A stretch of 19,282 nt of DNA from Pseudomonadota bacterium (GTDB lineage: Bacteria > Pseudomonadota > Alphaproteobacteria > Rhizobiales > Devosiaceae), in contig JAEZHZ010000298.1 of the NCBI GenBank assembly GCA_023436745.1, positions 1 through 19,282 on the forward strand. Direction: 5' to 3'. Below are positions 6,450 through 14,009 of the stretch, piece after piece (position 1 is the first letter of the stretch; each line of letters opens with the position of its first letter). The position numbers and the translations under genes were made by a program. The notes under the pieces were generated by a model. The model worked only from the letters and a program-made list of their open reading frames with translations. It made no database searches and was not told the DNA's origin.

Positions 6450-9188
6450 ATGGGCATTTACGGCGCTCTCTCCACGGCGGTGACGGGGCTGCGGGCTCAG
6501 TCCCACTCGCTTGAGAACATCTCGGGCAACATCGCCAATTCGCAGACCACCGGCTACAAGCGCATGGAGACGAGCTTCCTTGATCTCATCCCTGATGCGC
6601 CCCTGCGTGCGCAGGTCCCCGGGGCCGTGCTGGCCCAGTCGCGTGCGACCAACAACATTCAGGGCGACATCCAGACCTCGGCGAACGAGACCTATATCGC
6701 CCTCAATTCCAACGGCTTCTTCGTCGTCGAGCCCAAGATCGGCCAGTCGGACGGCAATTCCGTCTTCGCCGGCACGAACTTCTTCACCCGCCGCGGCGAC
6801 TTCGAGATCGACAAGGATGGCCTGCTGGTCAATGGCGCGGGTTACTACCTGAAGGGTCTGCCCATCGACCCGGCCACCGGCAACATTTCCGGCTCGGTGC
6901 CGGAGGTGATCAAGCTGTCGAACGCCTTCCTGCCGGCGAACGTCACCAAGACCATCAACTACCAGGGCAACCTGCCGCAGCTGCCGAAGACGGCGAGCTA
7001 CAACTCCAACATCCCGAACAGCGAGCTGCTGCAGCCGTGGCGTTACGGATCGGTTGGCGGCACGCCCTATTATCCGCACACCACCGGCGGCACCGCAATT
7101 CCGCCCAACGCCAGCATGACCGTTCCTGCCCGCGCGACCGGTGGTCCGGCGAGCCCGACCGCCCAGGCGAACACGCTGGTGAACGACCGCGATATGCTCA
7201 CCGTCAAGATCGCGGGCGGCACCTACAACCTGCGCTTCAACACCACTGGCGCCGCGGATCCTGTCGTGGGTCTCGTGGCGACCGGCACCACCAGCGCCCC
7301 CTCGACCTCGACGATGCGGGTCAACATTACCGATCTCGCCGCTCTCCACGCGGCGGAGGACCTGACCATCGGTGGCGTGGGCATCCCGTTCCGCGCGGGG
7401 GACTATCCTGCCACTGAAGCCGGCCTGATCGACGCCATCGAGGCGACCATTCCCGGAGCGACGGCTACCTACAACGCTGTCACCGGTAACCTCGACATCA
7501 CCTATGCCACCGCCGGCTGGGCTCCGACGCAGACTGCGGCCGGTGCCGGCGGCGTCACCTTCGACAACGCCTTCGCGGGCTTCTCTCCAAGCCGCGCCCG
7601 CACCACCGTGCAGATCGATTCCGATGATCTCGGTGCCCTGCATGCCGCTGGCCGCTTCTGGGTCGGCACGACACAGATCAACTTCGGCTCGCCCCTGTCG
7701 GCCGATGCCACGGGCTTGCAGAATGCGGTGACCGCCGCCATTCCGGGAGCCGTGGCGAGCTACAACGCCGCTACCGGCGAGCTCACCATCGACTATCCGC
7801 CCGGCGCACGTGCGGCCGACACCTCTGCATCCGGTGGCGAGCGCGTGATCAGCGCCACGGGCGACGTGGCATCCATGCTGTCGTCCATCCAGGCTGAGCT
7901 CCAGACCCTGACCAACGACCCGTCCGTTACGGCGCAGCTGCGCAATGGCCGGATCGAGATCACCGCCGGCACTGGCAACACCCAGGACCTGAGCTTCACC
8001 TCCACCCGCCACGGAACGGTTACCGGCGAGATCTTCGGGCTGAACGATGGGCCGCACCAGGCCGTGCTCAACTCGGCGATCACCCCGGCGAACCTGCCGG
8101 CGCACATGGTCATCCCACATGGCGAGACCATGTCGATCACCATCGGCAACATCACCCGCACCTATCGCTTCGACTCCGACGGCAGCGCCACGGCGGCGGC
8201 AGGCGAAGTGAAGATCAACTCGGGCCAGACGCTGGCCCAGGTGCTGGCCGACATCCAGTCCGACCTCCGGACCAATGCCGGTCCGGGCGCTGCGAGCGTC
8301 GAGGTCGGCTACGAGAATGGCCGCGTTGGCATCTCGTTCGAGGGCAACCACCACTACGACGTGGAGATCTCCGGCAGCGCCGCCAACCGGCTCGGCGTAC
8401 AGGGCGAGTTCACTGCCGACACCGGGTCAATCGACTACATCTCGGCTGCGGACAGCGAGCAGTTCATCTCCCAGTCGATCTCCGGTGGTGCCATCACCGT
8501 CTATGCGAGCAACGGCGCGCCGGTGAACGTGCAGCTGCGCTGGGCCAAGATCGACAGCGCCGCCGCTGACGGCACCGACAAGTGGCAGCTGTTCTACCTG
8601 TCCGACAGCAATGCCGTCGGCGGGGCTCCGGCCTGGACCAATGTCGGCCAGACCTACGAGTTCGGCGGCAACGGCTCGCTCGTCGGTGCCGGCGTGCCGC
8701 AGACCACCATTGCGGGGCTGACGGTCAACGGCGTGCGGATCGGCAATGTCGACCTCCGTCACGACTCCAATGGCATCTCGCAGTTCGCCGACGTGAACGG
8801 CACGGCCACGGTGTCGACGCTGAACCAGAACGGCTACGGGGCCGGTGAATTCCTGTCGGTTGCCATTACCGATGCCGGCCGCGTCGTTGCGACCTACTCC
8901 AACGGCGAGCGCATCGAGATGGCGCAGGTGGTGACGGCGCAGTTCAACGGCGTCAACTCGCTGAAGCGTCTCGATGGCGGTGTCTACCAGTCGACCTCGG
9001 AATCCGGCGAGCCGATCTTCGACCTGTCGGGCAGCGGCATCATCGGCGGTGCGCTCGAAGCCTCCAACACCGACATCTCCGACGAGTTCACCAAGCTGAT
9101 CATTACGCAGCAGGCCTACTCCGCCGGCACCCGCATCGTCTCCACTGCCGACGAGATGCTGCAGGAAGCACTGAACATGCTCCGCTAA
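6450..9188 (+). CDS. flgE: Flagellar hook protein FlgE, enlarged (912 aa)
   Basis: FlgE polymerises into the hook, the universal joint between rod and filament. The ATG at 6450 follows GGAG (6440-6443) by 6 bases. The N-terminus shows the rod/hook signature: LSTAVTGLRAQ, then NISGNIANSQTTGYKR (residues 23-38). FFTRRGDFEIDKDGLLVNG (111-129) is the conserved hook core. The C-terminus (ALEASNTDISDEFTKLIITQ, 868-887, and DEMLQEALNMLR) is the D0 helix. At 912 residues the protein is more than twice the E. coli FlgE (402). The surplus, about residues 200-660, is a beta-rich Thr/Ala/Gly insertion with a tandem duplication (286-356 and 384-453) and further similar modules around 475-530 and 560-650. 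It is the first gene of flgE-flgK-flgL and is preceded by a sigma-54 promoter. A large open frame antisense to it is a by-product of GC-rich codons. Confidence 0.93.
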   Translation: MGIYGALSTAVTGLRAQSHSLENISGNIANSQTTGYKRMETSFLDLIPDAPLRAQVPGAVLAQSRATNNIQGDIQTSANETYIALNSNGFFVVEPKIGQSDGNSVFAGTNFFTRRGDFEIDKDGLLVNGAGYYLKGLPIDPATGNISGSVPEVIKLSNAFLPANVTKTINYQGNLPQLPKTASYNSNIPNSELLQPWRYGSVGGTPYYPHTTGGTAIPPNASMTVPARATGGPASPTAQANTLVNDRDMLTVKIAGGTYNLRFNTTGAADPVVGLVATGTTSAPSTSTMRVNITDLAALHAAEDLTIGGVGIPFRAGDYPATEAGLIDAIEATIPGATATYNAVTGNLDITYATAGWAPTQTAAGAGGVTFDNAFAGFSPSRARTTVQIDSDDLGALHAAGRFWVGTTQINFGSPLSADATGLQNAVTAAIPGAVASYNAATGELTIDYPPGARAADTSASGGERVISATGDVASMLSSIQAELQTLTNDPSVTAQLRNGRIEITAGTGNTQDLSFTSTRHGTVTGEIFGLNDGPHQAVLNSAITPANLPAHMVIPHGETMSITIGNITRTYRFDSDGSATAAAGEVKINSGQTLAQVLADIQSDLRTNAGPGAASVEVGYENGRVGISFEGNHHYDVEISGSAANRLGVQGEFTADTGSIDYISAADSEQFISQSISGGAITVYASNGAPVNVQLRWAKIDSAAADGTDKWQLFYLSDSNAVGGAPAWTNVGQTYEFGGNGSLVGAGVPQTTIAGLTVNGVRIGNVDLRHDSNGISQFADVNGTATVSTLNQNGYGAGEFLSVAITDAGRVVATYSNGERIEMAQVVTAQFNGVNSLKRLDGGVYQSTSESGEPIFDLSGSGIIGGALEASNTDISDEFTKLIITQQAYSAGTRIVSTADEMLQEALNMLR
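7305..7808 (+). repeat. Tandem protein-level duplication inside flgE
   Basis: Residues 286-356 (7305-7517) and 384-453 (7599-7808) align: DLAALHAA with DLGALHAA, then IPGATATYNAVTGNLDITY with IPGAVASYNAATGELTIDY. The period is about 98 residues. The DNA copies have diverged, so the duplication is old. Each copy has the pattern beta strand, helix with an A-I/V-A core, beta hairpin, as in flagellin 'IN'-type modules. The copies lie in the outer part of the hook protein. Confidence 0.75.
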
Positions 9189-9202
9189 GGCGGCCAAGCT
9201 CA

Positions 9203-9227
9203 AGGCCGGCGCCGCAGGTGCCGGCCT
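9203..9227 (+). other. Strong hairpin between flgE and flgK
   Basis: AGGCCGGCGCC and GGTGCCGGCCT form an 11-bp stem with one G-U pair around a GCA loop. It lies 14 bases after the flgE stop and 22 bases before the flgK start. No T-run follows. It could be a partial terminator, an RNase barrier or a 3'-end stabiliser that raises flgE mRNA over flgK mRNA; the role is inferred only. Confidence 0.5.
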
Positions 9228-9249
9228 CTAGTCCAGGGGGAAAAGTGTC

Positions 9250-11070
9250 ATGGGTCTGATTTCGTCGATGTCCAACGCCGTTTCCGGCTTGCGCATCAAC
9301 CAGGATTCTATCGACATTCTCAGCCGCAACGTGGCCAATGCCGGTACGCCCGGCTACCACCGCCAGTCGCTGAACGTCATCGACTACAACTCCCAGAACG
9401 GCACCTACGCCCGCAGCGAGGGCGTCAACCGCGCCTTCAACCAGAGCCTGCAGGCCTATTACAACCGGCAGGTGGCGGACACGGCGCTGTCCAACACCGT
9501 GGGCACCTATCTCAACAAGCTGCAGGGCTATCTCGGCAAGCCGGGCGCGGCGGGTTCGCTCGATTCCATGTTCGGGACGGTGAAGAACACGCTGCAGGCG
9601 CTGGCCACCAGCCCGGACGACTACTCGACCCGCGCCAAGGTCGTCTCCGAGACCCAGGCGCTGGCCCAGCGGCTGAACCAGCTGAGCAACGTCGTCCAGG
9701 GCCTTCGCCAGGAAGCCGAGACGCAGATCGCCAACGACGTCAGCAACCTCAACGGCATGCTGGTGTCACTGCAGGAGGTCAATGCGCGCATGCTGGACCT
9801 GGGCATGACCGACACCGCCCAGGCGGCCCTGCATGACCAGCGCGACCGGCTCGTCGCCGGCATCGGCGAACTCATCGACGTTCAGGCCAACTACCGTCCC
9901 GACGGCACCGTGGCGCTGATGACGCGCTCGGGCGTCGGCCTGCTCGACCAGGGCATCAGCACCTTCAAGTTCACCAGCGCGGGCGCCCTGTCGCCGACCT
10001 CCCAGCCCGGCACCGGGCAGGTGGGCAAGCTGACGCTGACCACCCCTTCCGGGCTCACCATCGACCTAGTGCAGCAGGGCGTGCTGCAGGCGGGCGAACT
10101 CGCCGGGCTCGTCACCCTGCGCGACAAGACACTGGTCGAGGTGCAGAACCAGCTCGATGAAGTGGCGGCCGGTCTTGCGCTTGCGATGTCCACCGTGCGC
10201 ACGGAAGGCACGGCGGCGACCGACGGAGTGGGCGGCAACGGCCTGAAGGTCGACCTGTCGGGCATGCAGCCCGGCAACGACGTTCTGCTCACCTATACCG
10301 AGAATGGTGCGACGAAGAACGTGCGCATCATCAACAGCACCAAGCCCGACGACTATGTGGACAGCACCGGCCAGCGTGTCATCGCAGTGGACCTGAGCAG
10401 CCCCAACGCCGGCGCGGAACTCGATGCGAAGTTTCCGGGGCTGAATATCAGCATCTCCGGCGGTACCCTGCAGGTGCTGGACGACGGAGCCGCAGGTACG
10501 CTCGACGTGACCGGGCTCACTGCCCGCAGCACTGCTACCGCCATGCAGACGGGCGCCATGGCCATGCCGCTGTTCGTTGACCAGGGCAACAGCCCCTTCA
10601 CCGGCAGCCGCGACACCGACCCGCCGCAGATCGTGGGCTTCGCCGCCCGCATCAGCGTCAACCCGGCGCTGCTCGCCGACAACCGCCTCCTGGTGCAGCA
10701 CCAGTTGGGCCAGACGCTCGGCGATGCGGACCGGCCGAACTATCTCCTCGACCAGCTCGAGCGCATGTCGTTCGTGTCGGGCGGCTCGCCCGCCTCCAAT
10801 GCCGGCCGCGTGCAGCTGAGCGGCACCGTGGGAGAGCTGATCTCGCAGGTGCTGAACTTCCAGGGCACCAACATCAATGCCGCACTATCGCAGGCCGACA
10901 GCCGCAAGCTCACGCTCGAAACCATCAACACCCAGATGCAGACCGACTACGGGGTCAATATCGACGAGGAGATGGCCCGGCTGATGGAACTGCAGAACGC
11001 CTACGCCGCCAACGCGCGCATCGTGTCGGTGGTGAAGGAACTGCTCGACACCCTCTTCTCCTCCACCTGA
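9250..11070 (+). CDS. flgK: Flagellar hook-associated protein 1 (FlgK)
   Basis: FlgK is the first hook-filament junction protein, exported by the flagellar type III system and placed on the finished hook. Encodes 606 residues against 547 in E. coli, so only slightly enlarged. The ATG at 9250 follows the purine-rich AGGGGGAAAAG. The N-terminus MGLISSMSNAVSGL and SRNVANAGTPGYHRQ (25-39) are the FlgK/FlgE-family D0 signature. A long alpha-helical coiled-coil segment with many Gln/Leu heptads covers about 90-210. The C-terminus has the FlgK pattern LMELQNAYAANARIVS followed by a helix ending in LLDTLFSST. A beta-rich middle lies at about 300-500. It is second in the flgE-flgK-flgL cluster, 61 bases after flgE and 17 bases before flgL, and is probably read from the flgE promoter. 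Confidence 0.93.
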   Translation: MGLISSMSNAVSGLRINQDSIDILSRNVANAGTPGYHRQSLNVIDYNSQNGTYARSEGVNRAFNQSLQAYYNRQVADTALSNTVGTYLNKLQGYLGKPGAAGSLDSMFGTVKNTLQALATSPDDYSTRAKVVSETQALAQRLNQLSNVVQGLRQEAETQIANDVSNLNGMLVSLQEVNARMLDLGMTDTAQAALHDQRDRLVAGIGELIDVQANYRPDGTVALMTRSGVGLLDQGISTFKFTSAGALSPTSQPGTGQVGKLTLTTPSGLTIDLVQQGVLQAGELAGLVTLRDKTLVEVQNQLDEVAAGLALAMSTVRTEGTAATDGVGGNGLKVDLSGMQPGNDVLLTYTENGATKNVRIINSTKPDDYVDSTGQRVIAVDLSSPNAGAELDAKFPGLNISISGGTLQVLDDGAAGTLDVTGLTARSTATAMQTGAMAMPLFVDQGNSPFTGSRDTDPPQIVGFAARISVNPALLADNRLLVQHQLGQTLGDADRPNYLLDQLERMSFVSGGSPASNAGRVQLSGTVGELISQVLNFQGTNINAALSQADSRKLTLETINTQMQTDYGVNIDEEMARLMELQNAYAANARIVSVVKELLDTLFSST

Positions 11071-11087
11071 CCCCGGAGTAGCCCCCG

Positions 11088-13040
11088 ATGATCGTCAACA
11101 AGTCGATGTTCCCGCTGCAGACCGGGTTCGGTGTCATCTCCAGCATGCAGGACAAGTTCGCGCAGCTGCAGATGCAGCTCGGGACCGGGATGAAGGCGCA
11201 GACCCTGTCGGAAATGGCGCGGGAACTGCCCGTGTCGCTCTCGGCCCGTGCGCGGCTCTCAACGATCGAGGGCTTCAATGCCACCATCTCGTCGGTGAAC
11301 CTGCGCCTCAGCTTCTACGACAACGCCCTCAGCCGCTTCGACAAGATCGAGGGAGAGGCACGCAACTCCGCGGTGCCCGGCCAGTACGGCACCAACTACA
11401 TCAACATGGCTACCGTGCCGGACCTGTCCCGCGCACGCCTCGACGAAGTCGTGACCATGCTGCGCTCCGACGTTGCCGGCAGGTATCTGTTCGGGGGCAA
11501 GATCACGGATACGCCCCCGCTGCCGCCCACTGACGTGCTGCTCGACGGGGAGGGGGGGCGCGCAGGCTTCAAGACCGTGGTCGGGGAGCGCAAGTCCGCC
11601 GACGCGGGTCTTGCCGGCATGGGGCGTACCACGGTGCAGAATCCTGCGAATACCAGCACGGTGCGGCTGGCCGAGGATGGGGTGCATCCGTTCGGGTTCA
11701 AGCTGTCGACCGTTTCCACCACCAGCAACGCGCTGACCCCTCTGCCCGTGATCCAGCCCGGCGTGGCTCCCCTGGGAGACCAGGTAGAGTTCATCTTCGC
11801 CCCTGAGCCTGCCGAGCAGATCCGCTCCGGCGAGACCATCACCCTCAGCCTCACCCTGCCGGACGGCTCGGAAACGGCGGTGACGTTCAAGGCGGTGACC
11901 GCAGAGCAGGCTACCGGCTCGCCCGGCGAGTTCGTCATCGGCGAGGACGCTGTGGCAACTGCCGCCGCCTTCGCCGAGGCCCTCACGGGCAAGCTCAAGG
12001 AGCTCAACGACACCGAGCTGGCCGCCGCCTCGACCTATGCGGCCGCGCAGAATTTCTTCAACGGCCCCGGCGAGCCGGTGCTGCGGGTCCACGGCAATCC
12101 TGCTACCGCCACGAGCCTGCGGGTGGCTTCGCCCACGGATACCGTTTCCTGGTACACCGGCCAGTCGCCGGCGGTCTCCGCAACGGGCCTGGGGCGGCTG
12201 GATCTCGGGCGCACCGACAATGTCGTCTCCCTGTCCGAGCGGGCGCCCTCGTCCGACAAGCATGGCTTCCAGTTCCTTGGCGCCACGTCCAGTTCGGCGA
12301 CCATCGCCACCACCTTCAGCGCCACCGATCCGGCGCAGGCGAGCATGACCTTCGATGGCGTCGCTGCAGGCGATACCGTCACGATGACGCTGGCGCTGCC
12401 CGATGGCACGCAGAAGACCGTGACCATGCGGGCGGTTACCGGCCGCGCCGGTCCGGGCCAGTTCACCATCGGCACCGATGCAGATCCGGCCCGCCAGAGC
12501 GCCCAGACCGCCGCCAGCTTCGAGGCGTCGCTGCGCACCGCCATCACCGAGATCGCCGCGGCAGCGGAAGGCAATCCGCGCCAGAGCGTCAGCGCCGCGA
12601 TCGAGGATTCCGGCCGGGTCGACTATGGGATGCAGGCGAACGAGTCCGGCTACCTGCGCCTGGTCCGCTCGCTGTCGGCAATGGCGATCACCACCTACCC
12701 GGTGGACGCGGACATGGACAATCCGGTCAACCGGCAGTCGCGGGCGATCTTCGACGGCATGGCTGCGCGCCAGCAGTCCGAACTCTCCGAGGGTCACAAC
12801 AACGAGCGCGGCTCCATCGAGATCGTCACCATGGAGCTCGGCGTGGCTCGCCAGGCGCTCCAGAGTGCCTCGCAGCGGCACACCCAGTACCGCACGCAGC
12901 TCGAGGGGCTGCTGAGCGACGTGGAGACCGTCAGCAAGGAAGACGTGGCGATGGAGATCATGGCGCTGCAGACGCGGCTGACGGCCAGCTACCAGGCCAC
13001 CTCGATGGTCAGCAAGCTGAGCCTCGTCAACTACATCTAG
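11088..13040 (+). CDS. flgL: Flagellar hook-associated protein 3 (FlgL), enlarged (650 aa)
   Basis: FlgL is the second hook-filament junction protein and belongs to the flagellin-fold family. The ATG at 11088 follows GGAG (11075-11078) by 9 bases and the flgK stop by 17. The N-terminal D0/D1 helices (about 1-140, including ARARLSTIEGFNATISSVN and AGRYLFGG at 130-137) and the C-terminal helices (about 515-650, VDYGMQANE...ETVSKEDVAMEIMALQTRL) are typical. At 650 residues it is about twice E. coli FlgL (317). The middle holds two copies of a beta-rich unit (about 177-307 and 366-490). The SWYTGQ motif (354-359), normally close to the C-terminal YG-ANE segment, is separated from it by the second copy, so that copy looks like the insertion. 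It is last in the flgEKL cluster and is followed by a strong terminator. Confidence 0.92.
   Translation: MIVNKSMFPLQTGFGVISSMQDKFAQLQMQLGTGMKAQTLSEMARELPVSLSARARLSTIEGFNATISSVNLRLSFYDNALSRFDKIEGEARNSAVPGQYGTNYINMATVPDLSRARLDEVVTMLRSDVAGRYLFGGKITDTPPLPPTDVLLDGEGGRAGFKTVVGERKSADAGLAGMGRTTVQNPANTSTVRLAEDGVHPFGFKLSTVSTTSNALTPLPVIQPGVAPLGDQVEFIFAPEPAEQIRSGETITLSLTLPDGSETAVTFKAVTAEQATGSPGEFVIGEDAVATAAAFAEALTGKLKELNDTELAAASTYAAAQNFFNGPGEPVLRVHGNPATATSLRVASPTDTVSWYTGQSPAVSATGLGRLDLGRTDNVVSLSERAPSSDKHGFQFLGATSSSATIATTFSATDPAQASMTFDGVAAGDTVTMTLALPDGTQKTVTMRAVTGRAGPGQFTIGTDADPARQSAQTAASFEASLRTAITEIAAAAEGNPRQSVSAAIEDSGRVDYGMQANESGYLRLVRSLSAMAITTYPVDADMDNPVNRQSRAIFDGMAARQQSELSEGHNNERGSIEIVTMELGVARQALQSASQRHTQYRTQLEGLLSDVETVSKEDVAMEIMALQTRLTASYQATSMVSKLSLVNYI
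11616..12557 (+). repeat. Internal duplication of a ~125-residue unit in flgL
   Basis: Unit 1 (residues about 177-307, 11616-12008) and unit 2 (about 366-490, 12183-12557) correspond along their length: GMGR with GLGR, VHPFGFKLSTVSTTS with KHGFQFLGATSSS, SGETITLSLTLPDGSETAV with AGDTVTMTLALPDGTQKTV, then TFKAVT with TMRAVT and GEFVIGEDA with GQFTIGTDA. The identity is clear at protein level and looser in the DNA. Confidence 0.85.
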
Positions 13041-13068
13041 CGGCGCCAGCGCACCACGACCCGAAAAC

Positions 13069-13098
13069 AAAAATCCCCGCGGCGAGCGGGGATTTTTT
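13069..13098. terminator. Strong intrinsic terminator after flgL, bidirectional
   Basis: A 12-bp stem (13069-13080 with 13086-13097, core TCCCCGC/GCGGGGA) has a GGCGA loop, followed by TTTTTT on the plus strand. On the minus strand the mirrored A-tract gives TTTTTGTTTT, so it can also stop transcripts coming from flaF. It begins 28 bases after the flgL stop. Confidence 0.9.
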
Positions 13099-13122
13099 GT
13101 GGGCTCTGCGATGTGGTGGGAA

Positions 13123-13143
13123 AGCCCCGTGCGAAGCGGGGCT
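13123..13143 (-). terminator. Second hairpin, just after flaF
   Basis: AGCCCCG and CGGGGCT form a 7-bp stem with a 7-base loop, 8 bases after the end of flaF in minus-strand direction. The following T-run is short (TTCCC). Together with the hairpin at 13069-13098 it forms a double stop for the flagellin-side transcript. Confidence 0.5.
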
Positions 13144-13151
13144 CTTCTTCC

Positions 13152-13517
13152 TTACATGCCGCGAAGGCCGGCAGCGATCTGGCGGTTGAGGCGGACCAGC
13201 ACCTCGAGCTTGTGCGCCTGGGGCTCCAGCGTCATCTCCCGGGTCTGGTTCATCACGAACAGGCCGAGATTGGCGATGTTCTCGCGGATCTCCTTGGGCA
13301 GCTGGCTGTCTTCCTTGGTGACCGAGGTCATGAAGATGGACCACAGCTTGCGGTTGAAGTTCAGCGCCGGCTGCATGTCGTCGAAGCTGCCCGGCCACTC
13401 GTCCCGGACCTTCTGAAGGCTGGCCGCGGCCCTCATGAGCAATGCCGATTCCCTGTCACGCGCCGTCTCAACGACTTTGGCTGTCTGTTGGTAGGCCTTC
13501 GCGCCATGCTGGTACAT
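13152..13517 (-). CDS. flaF: Flagellar biosynthesis regulator FlaF
   Basis: Encodes 121 residues, normal for the family. The start is taken at the ATG at 13517 because MYQHGAKAYQQTAK is the usual FlaF beginning (MYQ..Y). The body has ALNFNRKLWSIFMT (about 51-64), the characteristic N-RRLW/RKLW-like helix of FlaF, and a C-terminal helix ending IAAGLRGM. In Caulobacter FlaF is needed for flagellin synthesis or secretion and acts in opposition to FlbT. The first 50 bases overlap the 3' end of flbT in another frame, and only a weak ribosome site precedes the ATG, so translation is probably coupled to flbT. It lies downstream of both flagellin genes, on the same strand, and ends the cluster. Confidence 0.9.
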   Translation of the reverse strand: MYQHGAKAYQQTAKVVETARDRESALLMRAAASLQKVRDEWPGSFDDMQPALNFNRKLWSIFMTSVTKEDSQLPKEIRENIANLGLFVMNQTREMTLEPQAHKLEVLVRLNRQIAAGLRGM

Positions 13518-13893
13518 TGGAGAGCAGATCCTGTTCGTAGTCTATAAGCTTCTGAGCAGCCTTGAGAGCTTTGTAGAGCTGCTCGGTTAATATCTCGTTG
13601 TTGATTTGATTAACCAAAGGGATAGAGGAGGGAACCGCCTCCATGAACTCCTTCACCAGGGCGAAGTAGTGGTCCTTGGTAGAGGTGATATCGTCGTCGA
13701 TATACATGAGCTGCACCGCCAGATAGATGCGCTTGGCGGGGGTGTTGGCCGTCTCCGCGGTGAGGATGTCCTTCTCGCGAAGGATGGGCACGCGGCCCTC
13801 GATGAAAAGGCGCGTGCGCTGGTCGGAGTTGGTGATGATGCAGTTGCCCACCAGCAGCTTCTCGCCGGGCTTGAGTTCGACCTTGAGCGCCAT
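13468..13893 (-). CDS. flbT: Flagellin mRNA regulator FlbT
   Basis: Encodes 141 residues. The ATG at 13893 follows GGAG by 8 bases. The start MALKVELKPGEKLLVGNCII and the segment RLFIEGRVPILREKDILT (28-45) are clear FlbT signatures; IYLAVQLMYID follows at about 56-66. In Caulobacter FlbT binds the 5' leader of flagellin mRNA and promotes its decay until the hook is complete, linking flagellin output to assembly stage. The two flagellin genes directly upstream, one with hairpins in its leader, are its likely targets here (inference). The last 16 codons overlap the start of flaF. It is separated from the upstream flagellin by a terminator, so it may have its own promoter or depend on read-through. 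Confidence 0.92.
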   Translation of the reverse strand: MALKVELKPGEKLLVGNCIITNSDQRTRLFIEGRVPILREKDILTAETANTPAKRIYLAVQLMYIDDDITSTKDHYFALVKEFMEAVPSSIPLVNQINNEILTEQLYKALKAAQKLIDYEQDLLSNVPAWREGLPTDSQSR

Positions 13894-13956
13894 TGTTCCG
13901 TCTCCGCGAGATGTATGTGCCAGGCTGGTCTAGCTGGCGATCGCCGTGAAAACAAC

Positions 13957-13981
13957 AAAGGCGGGCCGGGGGCCCGCCTTT
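13957..13981 (-). terminator. Intrinsic terminator of the first flagellin gene
   Basis: A perfect 11-bp stem, AAAGGCGGGCC with GGCCCGCCTTT, surrounds a 3-base loop. In minus-strand direction it is followed by GTTGTTTT (TTTGTTGTTTT counting the end of the stem). It lies 28 bases after the flagellin stop and 63 bases before flbT. Its arm is nearly the same as that of the other flagellin terminator (16522-16545). Confidence 0.88.
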
Positions 13982-14009
13982 GACAGATACCGGGACGCTG
14001 CGGCCGCTC

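Noticed and set aside
13894..13956. Sigma-54 promoter for flbT (CTGGCACATACATCTCGC, minus strand)
   Set aside because: The -24 half is perfect, but the -12 half reads TCTC, and the nearest GC is 12 instead of 10 bases from the GG, so the invariant spacing fails.
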